Below, piece by piece: positions 25,338 through 33,503 of a stretch of 64,000 bases of DNA. The stretch is taken from NCBI GenBank assembly GCA_947584295.1, contig CANPWM010000001.1:1-64000 (forward strand), given 5' to 3'. Position 1 is the first letter of the stretch. Each line of letters begins with the position of its first letter. The notes under the pieces are model-generated. The model made no database searches, was not told where the DNA came from, and was given only the letters and a program-made list of their open reading frames with translations. A program made the translations under genes and the position numbers. The stretch comes from an uncultured Oscillospiraceae bacterium (GTDB lineage Bacteria > Bacillota > Clostridia > Oscillospirales > Oscillospiraceae).

Positions 25338-26081
25338 TTACTCAAGCGACAGCGATTCGATTACTTTTATGAAAGCTTCCACCGAAAGCTCCCGCGATGA
25401 TGTGTTAAGGAATAAGCACTGGCATGTTTCGGCAAGGGGAATGGCGGCGTAATAACATTCGTTTTTATAAATGGTTACGCCGCGGCCGTTTATGATCCCT
25501 TGGTATAGGATCTCGCCTTCCGCGTCGGCCATGACAACGCCGTGCGCGCTTAACGAATTAAGGGATACGAACAAATATTCTCCGCTGAAATTCTGGTAGG
25601 TCTCACTATATGAGACAGTGTTTCTTACGCCTTGACAAAAAGAGTAGCCCTCCGGCACCCAACCAAGCTTAAAGGCAGTATAAGGTTTCGCGTCATTGAC
25701 CCCCGCTTCGCTGTCAAAGCTGTATTCAACATGGTCGTCGAATACCTTCATAACAAGTCTATACGCGGAGGCACGAAAACCGGCGGACGCGGTAAACGCT
25801 GTGGCCAGCACTATCGCCATCACAAGGAACAGCACCGCCGCCCTGTTTACCGCCTTGAAAATGCGTCTGGAGGCTGACGCGGCCCTCGCTTTCCGGCAGG
25901 CTTTGGCGATCGTCCTTTCGGCTCGCCGCCTGATCTTCGCGGGGACTTCGGCGGCGGGGTCGCCCTTGAGCCGACTGTTGAGCTTCAGATAATTTTCCCC
26001 TTCCGACGCCGCGATCTTGTCCATGGCAAGGGCAAACGCAGCTTCCTCGTACCGCTCTCTCAACTGTTCGCGCTTAGTCAT
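25338..26081 (-). CDS. DUF4367 membrane protein, likely anti-sigma partner
   Basis: This 247-aa protein has an N-terminal cytoplasmic region (about 85 residues, basic), one membrane helix (AAVLFLVMAIVLATAFTASAG) and an extracellular domain with the DUF4367 pattern (FKLGWVPEGYSFC, GEILYQGIINGRGVTIYKN). It starts within the last codons of the ECF sigma gene (8-bp overlap). It has no ZAS zinc motif, so an anti-sigma role is inferred from gene order and topology. DUF4367 proteins commonly follow sigma factors in clostridia. Confidence 0.8.
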   Translation of the reverse strand: MTKREQLRERYEEAAFALAMDKIAASEGENYLKLNSRLKGDPAAEVPAKIRRRAERTIAKACRKARAASASRRIFKAVNRAAVLFLVMAIVLATAFTASAGFRASAYRLVMKVFDDHVEYSFDSEAGVNDAKPYTAFKLGWVPEGYSFCQGVRNTVSYSETYQNFSGEYLFVSLNSLSAHGVVMADAEGEILYQGIINGRGVTIYKNECYYAAIPLAETCQCLFLNTSSRELSVEAFIKVIESLSLE

Positions 26082-26646
26082 CGCTTTTGCCCCCCTTATC
26101 GTCCATTAAAATGCGCAGCATATGGCGGCGGGCCCGCGTAAGCTTCATTCGTACGCTCCCGGGCTTACACCTGAAAAACCGCGCCAGCTCCTCATCGGAA
26201 CTGCCAAGAAAGTATTTTTGCTCCAGAAGAAGCCGCTCGTTGTCCGGGAGGCTCTCCAGCGCCGTTATCAGCCGCCCCTTGTCCTCAAGCGCGGCCATCA
26301 GGTCGTCCAGATCGGGATCGGAGGACGCCAGCTCCAGTACGTTCTCGTCCTCAAGCTCCGCCGTATGCTCCGAAATCCGCTTTTCCTTTTTCAAAAAGTC
26401 GATGGACACGTTCTTCACGGTGGTCACGATGTATGTTGAGAGCGCCGGGGGATCCAGCGTCCGCAGGGTGGACGTGTTTCTTATCAGGTGGAGCAGGCTT
26501 TCCTGAACGATATCCTCCTGGGAGTCCGCCTTGGCGGCGTACTGACGGGCTGTATAATACATTAACCGGGCGTATTCGTTGTATAGGGAAAGCATGAAAT
26601 CCCCGTCCTCTGACTGCCTCAAAAACGAGGGGAATGAGAATGTCAT
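26074..26646 (-). CDS. ECF-type RNA polymerase sigma factor (second system)
   Basis: This 190-aa protein has region 2 (YNEYARLMYYTARQYAAKADSQEDIVQESLLHLIRN ... LSTYIVTTVKNVSIDFLKKE) and region 4 (SLPDNERLLLEQKYFLGSSDEELARFFRCKPGSVRMKLTRARRHM). An in-frame ATG at 26595 is an alternative start, since neither has a strong ribosome site. A possible promoter (TTGCGG, 18 bp, TATTAT) lies about 30-70 bp upstream. It is coupled to the DUF4367 gene. Confidence 0.88.
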   Translation of the reverse strand: MTFSFPSFLRQSEDGDFMLSLYNEYARLMYYTARQYAAKADSQEDIVQESLLHLIRNTSTLRTLDPPALSTYIVTTVKNVSIDFLKKEKRISEHTAELEDENVLELASSDPDLDDLMAALEDKGRLITALESLPDNERLLLEQKYFLGSSDEELARFFRCKPGSVRMKLTRARRHMLRILMDDKGGKSDD

Positions 26647-26846
26647 GATCGTGTCTCGCCTCCGCTTCTCTACATATATAATAAACTTGAAAAGCTGAAA
26701 TCCGCAACATATAAGGGGAAAAAGGCGTCCATGGGGCTGTGGCGATTATGACTGGTTTTTGACAGAGGGGATACGTTTTGATTGCCCAAGGGGCGTGTTT
26801 TTTGTTGCGTTTTTTGTGGAATAAAGTCAATATGGTATGAGGGGAT

Positions 26847-27126
26847 TAAGGTGACGGGAGTCGAACCCACACCGCTCCACGCGGGCCTTTTTCGGCGCTT
26901 TTTTCCTTGTCGTCGTCGCCTTGCGCCAGCAAGGCTTCCTCCTTCGCGGCAAAAATCCCTCGAAAAATTCTCCGCGTGGAGTGCTACGCAGTTTTCGGCG
27001 AGCTGATTTGCGTCAGGACGAGGAAAAAGCCACAGAGAATACTTGCGTATTGTCAAGGCTTTTGACAATGTACTGGCGCAAATCAGCCGGCGAAAACCGG
27101 TGTGGGTTCGACTCCCGTCACCTTAA
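26847..27126. mobile_element. Full copy 2 of the T-arm-ended TTAA element
   Basis: A core of 273 bp (26851-27122 within counting error) is flanked on both sides by TTAA (26847-26850, then 27123-27126), with perfect 25-bp inverted ends starting GGTGACGGGAGTCGAACCC. The flanks add GGGGA/TCCCC, so the symmetry extends outward. It has the same internal hairpins as copy 1 and no transposase. It lies between the second ECF operon and the MBOAT gene and disrupts no recognisable gene. The rest of 26647-27174 holds only promoter-like AT-rich sequence and a weak GCCC/GGGC hairpin with a T-run (about 26783-26803). Confidence 0.9.
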
Positions 27127-27174
27127 TCCCCGTGACCGCTGGTCGAAATCTAATGAAATCTTGTAAGGACGCCT

Positions 27175-28563
27175 ATGGAAGTATCGAATTTTTTGTTTCT
27201 GTTTGCCTTTCTGCCTGTGGCGGCGGGGGCCTATTTTCTGCTCCCCGCCCGGTTCCGTCAGGCGAGGAACGCGCTCCTTGTGGCCCTCAGCGTGATCTTT
27301 TACGCCGCCGGGGGCCTGAGGCTGATCCCCGTCCTCTGCACCGCTTTCCTCATCAACTACCTGGGCGGTCTCGCGGCGGGCCGTCCCGGCAGGGGAGGGA
27401 AGTGGGGCTGTACCGCCGCCATCGCCGCGAACCTGCTCCTGCTTAGCGTTTATAAATACGCCGGGGTCATTACCGGGGCCGTCCACGCCCTGGGCGGCAG
27501 TCTGCCCGTTCCGGCGGGGCTTCTGCCAGCGGGGATCTCCTTTTATACCTTTCAGGGGATAAGCTACCTGGTGGATATCCGCCGGGGGACTGCCAACCCG
27601 CAGAAAAACCCTATGAAGCTGGCGCTCTATCTCTTTTTCTTCCCCCATCTTGCGGCGGGGCCGATTATCAGATACCGGGAGATGGAGGAGGAGATCGACG
27701 GCCGCAAGGAATCCGTGGAGCTGTTCGCCGCCGGAGCGCGGCGCTTTTGCTTCGGGCTTGGAAAAAAGGTTTTGCTGGCCGACACCTTTGGCAAGATCGC
27801 CGGGAAGGCCTTCACGGGGGCGGCTCCCCTGTCTGCCGGGCTTGCGTGGGTGGGGGCGCTGGCCTACACCCTGGAGATCTTCTTTGACTTCTCCGGCTAC
27901 TCCGATATGGCCCTGGGGCTGGGGAACGTTTTCGGCTTCCACCTCCCGGAGAACTTTGACCGGCCCTATCTGTCCCGCTCGGTCAAGGAGTTCTGGCGGC
28001 GGTGGCATATGTCCCTGTCCCGGTGGTTCCGGGATTACATCTATATTCCCCTGGGCGGGAACCGCGCCGGAACCGGGCGGTACATCTTCAGCATCATGGC
28101 CGTGTGGCTTCTGACCGGCCTGTGGCACGGGGCCAGATGGAGCTTCGTCCTGTGGGGCTGTTGGTACGGACTGCTTTTGCTGGGAGAGCGCTTCCTGTGG
28201 GGGCGCTGGCTTGAAAAGCTCCCCGGCTTCTGCCGGTGGGCGGTGACGATGCTGGCGGTGATCGTGGGGTGGATGTTCTTCCGGGCGGGTACGCCCCGGG
28301 AGGCCGTGTCCGTCATCGGCAATCTGTTCGGCGTCGGGTGCGGGCCGGAGGACGGGCGCACGGCGTATCTACTGCTGGAATACTGGCCGGAATGGGCGGC
28401 GGGACTTCTGGCCTGCGTCCCCCTGAAGGAGTTGCTGGTGCGGAGGATCAAACCGGGGACGCGCTCCCTGACCGCCTCCCTGGCGGCTCTGGCGGTGCTG
28501 GCCCTTTGCTACATGGCGCTGATGGACGGCTCCTTTGACCCGTTCCTCTACGCCCAATTTTGA
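27175..28563 (+). CDS. MBOAT family O-acyltransferase, AlgI/DltB-like
   Basis: This 462-aa polytopic membrane protein has the MBOAT core: FDFSGYSDMALGLGNVFGF, then EFWRRWHMSLSRWFRDYIYIPLGGNR, and the active-site His in LTGLWHGARWSFVLWG. AlgI/PatA/DltB-like enzymes move acyl groups across the membrane to decorate surface polymers. The DHHW gene 10 bp downstream is the usual partner that completes transfer outside. The ATG follows TAAGGACG. Which polymer is modified is unknown. Confidence 0.93.
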   Translation: MEVSNFLFLFAFLPVAAGAYFLLPARFRQARNALLVALSVIFYAAGGLRLIPVLCTAFLINYLGGLAAGRPGRGGKWGCTAAIAANLLLLSVYKYAGVITGAVHALGGSLPVPAGLLPAGISFYTFQGISYLVDIRRGTANPQKNPMKLALYLFFFPHLAAGPIIRYREMEEEIDGRKESVELFAAGARRFCFGLGKKVLLADTFGKIAGKAFTGAAPLSAGLAWVGALAYTLEIFFDFSGYSDMALGLGNVFGFHLPENFDRPYLSRSVKEFWRRWHMSLSRWFRDYIYIPLGGNRAGTGRYIFSIMAVWLLTGLWHGARWSFVLWGCWYGLLLLGERFLWGRWLEKLPGFCRWAVTMLAVIVGWMFFRAGTPREAVSVIGNLFGVGCGPEDGRTAYLLLEYWPEWAAGLLACVPLKELLVRRIKPGTRSLTASLAALAVLALCYMALMDGSFDPFLYAQF

Positions 28564-28573
28564 GGAGAAACGT

Positions 28574-29776
28574 ATGAAACAGAGACGACATATAAAAGTG
28601 AATTGGGATTTGGCGTTTTTGTGGCTTGTGTGCGGCTTTTTCGTTCTGGCCGCCCTTTGGACGGCCCTACGGCCAAAGGCGTCCTGGTCCTATTTTGAAA
28701 ACCGCGCCCTGACGCCGCGCCCCGCCCTCAGCCGGGAGGCCGTTGTGGACGGGACGTATTTTCAGGAGCTGGAGAAGCACCTGTGCGACAATGCCGCGGG
28801 GCGCAAGTACGCGTTGAGCCTTTCCACGCTGATCAATATGAGGCTGCTGCGCCGCCCGGTGGTCAACGATGTGGTGGTGGAGCAGGACATGCTGTTGGCC
28901 TATAACGAATATGAAAAGCTGGACGAGCAGGCGATGGCGGACTGCGCCGCCAAGGAGGCGGAGAGGCTGGGGCGGCTTGCGCGGCTGACGGAGAGCTGGG
29001 GCGGGACGTTTTTGTATGTGGCCGTCCCCAGCCACTACGCGTATTTTGCCCAGCGGTACCCCGGCTGGCTGAACAACAGGGAGGCGTATACGGCGCTGTC
29101 AAAGGAGCTTTTCTTCTCCGCACTGGACAGCCAGAATGTGGCGTGGCTGGACGTGGGGGAGGTGTGGAGCCGGGAGGGCGATCCGGCGGACTATATGTCC
29201 GCCACGGATCACCACTGGACGCTGGCGGGGTGCCTTCCGGCGTACCGGGAGATCCTGCGCACATTAGAGAGCCGGACGGGGCTGGAGCTTGATGTATTGA
29301 CGGGGGACAACGCCAGGCTCACGACGCTGCCCAACAGCTTTTTGGGTTCCCGGGGCCGGAAGCTTCTGGGGCTGTGGGACACGGGCGAGCGGCTGTCCTA
29401 TCTGGAGCCGCTGGAGAGCGTCCCCTTTACCCGCCGGGACAACGGGCAGGAGGTGACCCCGTCGGTGTTCAGCCTCCCCGCAAGTGAGGGCGACACCCTG
29501 GAGTACGGCTTTTACATGGGCGGGGACGTGCCGGAAACGGTCATCAGCACCGACCGGCCACAGCTTCCGTCCCTGCTCATCTACGGGGACAGCTTCACGA
29601 ACCTGCTGGAGACGCTGATGTATTACAGCTTTGACACGACGTATTCCATAGATCTGCGGGGCTATACCGATATGACCCTGCTTTCATATGTGGAGGCGCG
29701 CCGCCCCCAGGTGGTGGTGTGCGTCAGAGACTACGAACAGCTTCTGAGCCTTTTCGGGAACGGGGACATCGGGTGA
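28574..29776 (+). CDS. DHHW-motif (AlgX/AlgJ-like) surface acetylation protein
   Basis: About 400 aa with one N-terminal membrane anchor (LAFLWLVCGFFVLAALW) and an extracellular SGNH-hydrolase-like domain. It has the catalytic SATDHHWTLAG motif (D212) and a downstream LLIYGDSFTNLL block with the nucleophile Ser. It partners with the upstream MBOAT protein to acetylate an exopolysaccharide or wall glycan. The start at 28574 has GAGGAG. It is the last gene of the two-gene operon. Confidence 0.9.
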   Translation: MKQRRHIKVNWDLAFLWLVCGFFVLAALWTALRPKASWSYFENRALTPRPALSREAVVDGTYFQELEKHLCDNAAGRKYALSLSTLINMRLLRRPVVNDVVVEQDMLLAYNEYEKLDEQAMADCAAKEAERLGRLARLTESWGGTFLYVAVPSHYAYFAQRYPGWLNNREAYTALSKELFFSALDSQNVAWLDVGEVWSREGDPADYMSATDHHWTLAGCLPAYREILRTLESRTGLELDVLTGDNARLTTLPNSFLGSRGRKLLGLWDTGERLSYLEPLESVPFTRRDNGQEVTPSVFSLPASEGDTLEYGFYMGGDVPETVISTDRPQLPSLLIYGDSFTNLLETLMYYSFDTTYSIDLRGYTDMTLLSYVEARRPQVVVCVRDYEQLLSLFGNGDIG

Positions 29777-29839
29777 CCCCGGCGCCTTAAAGCTTGTCAT
29801 TTGCGGAGGATTGGGATAAAATCATCTTATAGACGGGTG

Positions 29840-29857
29840 TTTAGAAATTTTTTAGAA
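29840..29857 (+). promoter_or_regulatory. Candidate direct-repeat operator before the two-component genes
   Basis: TTTAGAA occurs at 29840 and 29851, an 11-bp phase like that of OmpR/PhoB-family sites. It lies about 100 bp upstream of the response regulator and is a possible autoregulatory site. Flanking GTTTAG/CTAAAC add dyad symmetry. Confidence 0.4.
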
Positions 29858-29954
29858 TTATCCGTTAAACTAAACCCCAGGTTCCCGGCGGGCGGGCGGC
29901 CGGGGGAGAGGACGAGGCAAGGCGGCTGGCGTGAGGACGCGGGGGGTGCGCGGC

Positions 29955-30632
29955 ATGGGAAAGACGGTTCTTATAGTGGACGACGAGCGCGATCTGGGCG
30001 TTATGCTCAGGCGCTATTTTGAGCTGAACGGCTATAACGTGATGCTGGCCCAAAGGGGCCTTGAGGGCATCGAAAAGGCCGGAAAGCAGCCGGACATTAT
30101 CCTGCTGGACGTGAACCTGCCGGACATCGACGGCGTAGAGGTCTGCCGGAGAATCCGGGACTTTGTCAACTGCCCGATACTGTTCCTCACCGCCCGGGTG
30201 GAGGATCGGGACAAGCTCCTGGGGTTTGCCGCCGGAGGCGACGATTACATCGTCAAGCCGTTCTCCCTGGACGAGCTGGGTGCCCGGGTGGAGGCCCACC
30301 TGCGGCGGGAGGCCCGGCGGGATCAGACGCCCCGGCGGACGCTGTTTGACGACAACTTCGTTATAGATTACACCGCCCGGCAGGTGAGCTTCCGAGGGGA
30401 GGAGATCCTCATGAAGCCCAAGGAGTTTGATATCGTGGAGCTTCTGTCCACCTACCCGGGACAGCTTTTCAGCAAGGAGCGGATCTTTGAGCATATCTGG
30501 GACCCGGACAGCGACACCGACGTGGGCGTTATCATGGAGCATATAAGCCGCATCCGGGCGAAATTCCAAAGGGCTGGCTGTAAGCCCTATATTCAGACGG
30601 TCTGGGGGAGAGGGTACAGATGGGTAAAATAA
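29955..30632 (+). CDS. OmpR/PhoB-family response regulator
   Basis: About 225 aa. The receiver domain has D9/D10, the phospho-acceptor D52 (LLDVNLPDIDG) and K101 (VKPFSLDEL). The C-terminal winged helix has ILMKPKEFDIVELL and WGRGYRWVK. The ATG at 29955 is chosen because the aligned receiver begins MGKTVLIVDDE; its ribosome site (GGGGGGTG) is imperfect. Its stop overlaps the start of the histidine kinase gene, so the two are translationally coupled. The adjacent lipoprotein array is a plausible target. Confidence 0.93.
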   Translation: MGKTVLIVDDERDLGVMLRRYFELNGYNVMLAQRGLEGIEKAGKQPDIILLDVNLPDIDGVEVCRRIRDFVNCPILFLTARVEDRDKLLGFAAGGDDYIVKPFSLDELGARVEAHLRREARRDQTPRRTLFDDNFVIDYTARQVSFRGEEILMKPKEFDIVELLSTYPGQLFSKERIFEHIWDPDSDTDVGVIMEHISRIRAKFQRAGCKPYIQTVWGRGYRWVK

Positions 30633-31882
30633 AAAAGTGGTACAGGTCGGTACCCATTTGGCTGGCGTTTTTCCTCTTTGCCCTGGCGGGATTGGCCGCC
30701 TCGGCCTTCTTTGCCAATCGGGTGACAGGCGCCAAATATTATGAGCTTGTCCATATGAAGGAGACGGCCGGGGCGGTGATCTCCGGCGCCTTTGTGGAGA
30801 TCCAGAAGGGGGAGGGGTACATCAGCACCGACGACACGGCGGGAGACGCCGCGTCGGAAGTGCAGTATTCCCTGGCAGCCGGGGAAAACAGCTACCAGTA
30901 CTGGGCCCAGCTGGGGACAGAGCTGCCGCAGAACGTGAAGGTGGCGTATCAATACACCATGACCCAGGCCAAGCTGGCACCGTTTCTGATCTACGCCGCG
31001 GGCCTGCTGCTGGCGGCGCTCCTTTTCTGGTTCACAAAGCTGCGCAAGCCCCTGGTGATGCTGGAGGCGGCGTCGGAGAGGATCGCGGAGAACGAGCTGG
31101 ACTTCCCCCTGGACTATCCGGGGCGGGACGAGATGGCGCGGCTCTGCGCCGCCTTCGAGCGTATGCGCTCGGCGCTCGATGAGAACAACCGCCGTATGCT
31201 CCGTATGATCGACGAACAGCACCAGCTCAACGACGCCTACACCCACGATCTGCGCACGCCCCTCGCCGTGCTGAGGGGCTACACGGATATGCTCGCCCGG
31301 TATATGCCCACCGGCCAGCTCCCCCAGGAGGAGGTGCTGGACACCGTCAGGACCATGTCGGCCCAGGTGGAGCGCCTGGAGCGGTTTGTCAACTCCATGA
31401 ACGCCGCCCAGAGGCTGGGGGACGTGGAGCTTCACCCGGAGGAGGTGCCGGCCAAGGAGCTGGCCGCCGGTATGAGGGAGACGGCGGAGATTTTGGGAGA
31501 AAACGGGCATATCGCCGTTGACGTGGCCGCCGATGTGCCGGAGGAGACGGTGAGGATCGACGCCGGGGCGTTCCGCCAGGTGTATGAAAACCTCCTGGGC
31601 AACGGCCTGCGGTTCGCCAGGTCAAAGATCCGCGTGGAGCTGACATCTGACGGCGAAAGGCTTGTCCTGCGGGTCGCCGACGACGGGCAGGGGTTCACGG
31701 AGCGGGAGCTGGTGACGGCGGCAAACCCCTATTACAGCGGGCAAAAGGGGGAGGCGGATCACTTCGGGCTGGGGCTTTACATCTGCCGGACGCTGTGCGA
31801 AAAGCACGGCGGGAGCCTGACCCCGGAAAACGCCCCGGAGGGCGGCGGACGGGTCACGGCCACGTTTGCCATGGCGCTTTAA
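30620..31882 (+). CDS. Membrane sensor histidine kinase
   Basis: This 420-aa kinase has a first membrane helix (about 13-33), a short extracytoplasmic loop of about 85 residues, a second helix (about 118-138) and a HAMP linker. It has a HisKA domain with H209 in the NDAYTHDLRTPLAVLRGY motif, and an HATPase domain (NLLGNGLRFARSKI, VADDGQGF, HFGLGLYICRTL). Partner of the preceding response regulator. The signal is unknown. Confidence 0.93.
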   Translation: MGKIKKWYRSVPIWLAFFLFALAGLAASAFFANRVTGAKYYELVHMKETAGAVISGAFVEIQKGEGYISTDDTAGDAASEVQYSLAAGENSYQYWAQLGTELPQNVKVAYQYTMTQAKLAPFLIYAAGLLLAALLFWFTKLRKPLVMLEAASERIAENELDFPLDYPGRDEMARLCAAFERMRSALDENNRRMLRMIDEQHQLNDAYTHDLRTPLAVLRGYTDMLARYMPTGQLPQEEVLDTVRTMSAQVERLERFVNSMNAAQRLGDVELHPEEVPAKELAAGMRETAEILGENGHIAVDVAADVPEETVRIDAGAFRQVYENLLGNGLRFARSKIRVELTSDGERLVLRVADDGQGFTERELVTAANPYYSGQKGEADHFGLGLYICRTLCEKHGGSLTPENAPEGGGRVTATFAMAL

Positions 31883-31939
31883 ATTCAAAAATAAGACACA
31901 AATAATTGAGAAAAAATGCAGAATTACCGGGTATGATCC

Positions 31940-31974
31940 ATCGTGCGGGCCAAAAGTCCGCACGATTTTCTTTT
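31940..31974 (+). terminator. Terminator or attenuator between the kinase and first lipoprotein genes
   Basis: A 9-bp stem ATCGTGCGG / CCGCACGAT (31940-31948 with 31958-31966) is followed by TTTCTTTT. It ends 16 bp before the first lipoprotein start codon, so it could also act as a leader attenuator. Confidence 0.7.
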
Positions 31975-31989
31975 GCCGGAGGGATCGCC

Positions 31990-33387
31990 ATGGACAGGAA
32001 AAGGGCCGCCGCGCTTTTGGCGGGACTGCTGTTTTTCTCCCTGGGGGCATGCGGCGGCGGGCCGGAACCCGCGCGGGGCGAGGGGACTTTCGACACGGCC
32101 CTGGCCGGGGGCGCCGCCGATACGGCCCGGGACGAAAGCGCGGCGCGGCTGCCCTTTCAGGGGTCGGACGGGTGGGAATTTCAGAAGAATATGCGCCAGT
32201 CGGCCTTTGGGAGCCTGGCCGATCTGGGCAAGGCGGAGACGGGGTACTATTTCCAGTTCGGGGACACGCTTTACTATCTGGAGGGCGCCACCGGGCGGGT
32301 GACGGAGCTTTGCGCCAGGCCAGACTGCGCCCACGAGGACAGAACCTGCAACGCCTGGGCCGGGGCCTACGCCCTCTGGTACAGCGGCGGGCGGCTCTAT
32401 TTCGCCAGGAGCGAATCCGAAGAAGGGGGCGGGGGCCTCACAGGGCCGGGTAAGAGCGTCTACGCCGTGAACCCCGACGGCACAGGCCGACGCCAGGTCA
32501 TGAGCCTGGAGCTTCGGCCGGTGGAGGGGCGGCCACTGTCCTCCTTTGACGATCCCATCTGCCACCGGGGACAGGTGTACTTTGTCTACAACGGCGTTCT
32601 CTACCGTATGCCGCTGGAGGGGGACGCCGGGGAGGCGGAGCGCCTGTGGGGCGAGGAATACTTTTCCGGCGGCGGGGAGGGCGGCTACGCGGCCTACGAC
32701 CCCGGTGAGCCGCACTATACCCTGTGGGCCGACGGGGACACCGTCTACTTTATGCTGAACGCGCCCCGGGAGAACGGCGCGCGGCGGGACGCCCTGTACG
32801 CCCTGGATACCGCGGAGAAAAACGCCGCAAAGGTGTGGGAGGTCCCCACGGGGGAGCAGGTGGGGCCGTGGGAGACCACGGGCGTTTCCGTAAGCCAGTG
32901 GTACATCTTGGACGGCGCGCTCTATTATTACCTCTCCGGGGGCGACTTTTGGAAAACCGACCTCACCACCGGCGAGAACGTGAAGCTGGCGGACACCCAC
33001 GAAAAGACCCTCTACGGCACCGCGATATTTTCCGACGCGTATATGTGCCTGCTGAACGATCACCCTATGGCCGATCCCGCCACAGGCGAATACTGGCTGG
33101 GGGCCGGTCTCCATGAGGGCGGGGACGCGGTGTACGTCTACCGTCTGGACGGGACGCCGGTCCGGGAGATCCCGTTGGGGAGCCTTGTGGACGCGCTGGG
33201 GCAAATCGGGGGATTCTATCCCGTCTTTTGCGACGGCGACGCCCTTTACCTCATCGCCGACGCCGGGGAGATGGTTTCCCTCCCCGGGGGCGCCGGAATG
33301 CAGAAGGCCCGCCGGGACGTCCTCTGCCGCGTTGACCTGGAGACAGGGGCGCTGCGCGAGACCGCCAGGTGGGAGGACTGGACATGA
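31990..33387 (+). CDS. Array lipoprotein 1, beta-propeller-like (DUF5050-like)
   Basis: About 465 aa with a lipobox signal (LLFFSLGAC) and the array motif WEFQKNMRQS about 60 residues later. It has ELCARPDCAHEDRTCNA (CxxxCxHx5C) and many short blades with YFxxGxxLY or VYFxxxGxLY patterns, including LWADGDTVYFML and VSVSQWYILDGALYYYLSGGDFW. The fold is inferred to be a beta-propeller on the outer face of the membrane. The ATG has GGAGGG. It is the most divergent and most GC-rich of the five paralogues and is separated from the rest by 116 bp. Confidence 0.82.
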   Translation: MDRKRAAALLAGLLFFSLGACGGGPEPARGEGTFDTALAGGAADTARDESAARLPFQGSDGWEFQKNMRQSAFGSLADLGKAETGYYFQFGDTLYYLEGATGRVTELCARPDCAHEDRTCNAWAGAYALWYSGGRLYFARSESEEGGGGLTGPGKSVYAVNPDGTGRRQVMSLELRPVEGRPLSSFDDPICHRGQVYFVYNGVLYRMPLEGDAGEAERLWGEEYFSGGGEGGYAAYDPGEPHYTLWADGDTVYFMLNAPRENGARRDALYALDTAEKNAAKVWEVPTGEQVGPWETTGVSVSQWYILDGALYYYLSGGDFWKTDLTTGENVKLADTHEKTLYGTAIFSDAYMCLLNDHPMADPATGEYWLGAGLHEGGDAVYVYRLDGTPVREIPLGSLVDALGQIGGFYPVFCDGDALYLIADAGEMVSLPGGAGMQKARRDVLCRVDLETGALRETARWEDWT

Positions 33388-33503
33388 AAGACCGGCCCCC
33401 CGGAACACTTCGCATTATACCATGACGCTACATATTTGTCAAGTAAAAATATAATAAAAATAATTAACTTTTTGTGAACAAATCAAAAATGGAGGAAAAA
33501 CAT

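Noticed and set aside
31924..33408. Minus-strand open frame of 494 codons
   Set aside because: Antisense shadow of lipoprotein 1, which has a lipobox and paralogues.
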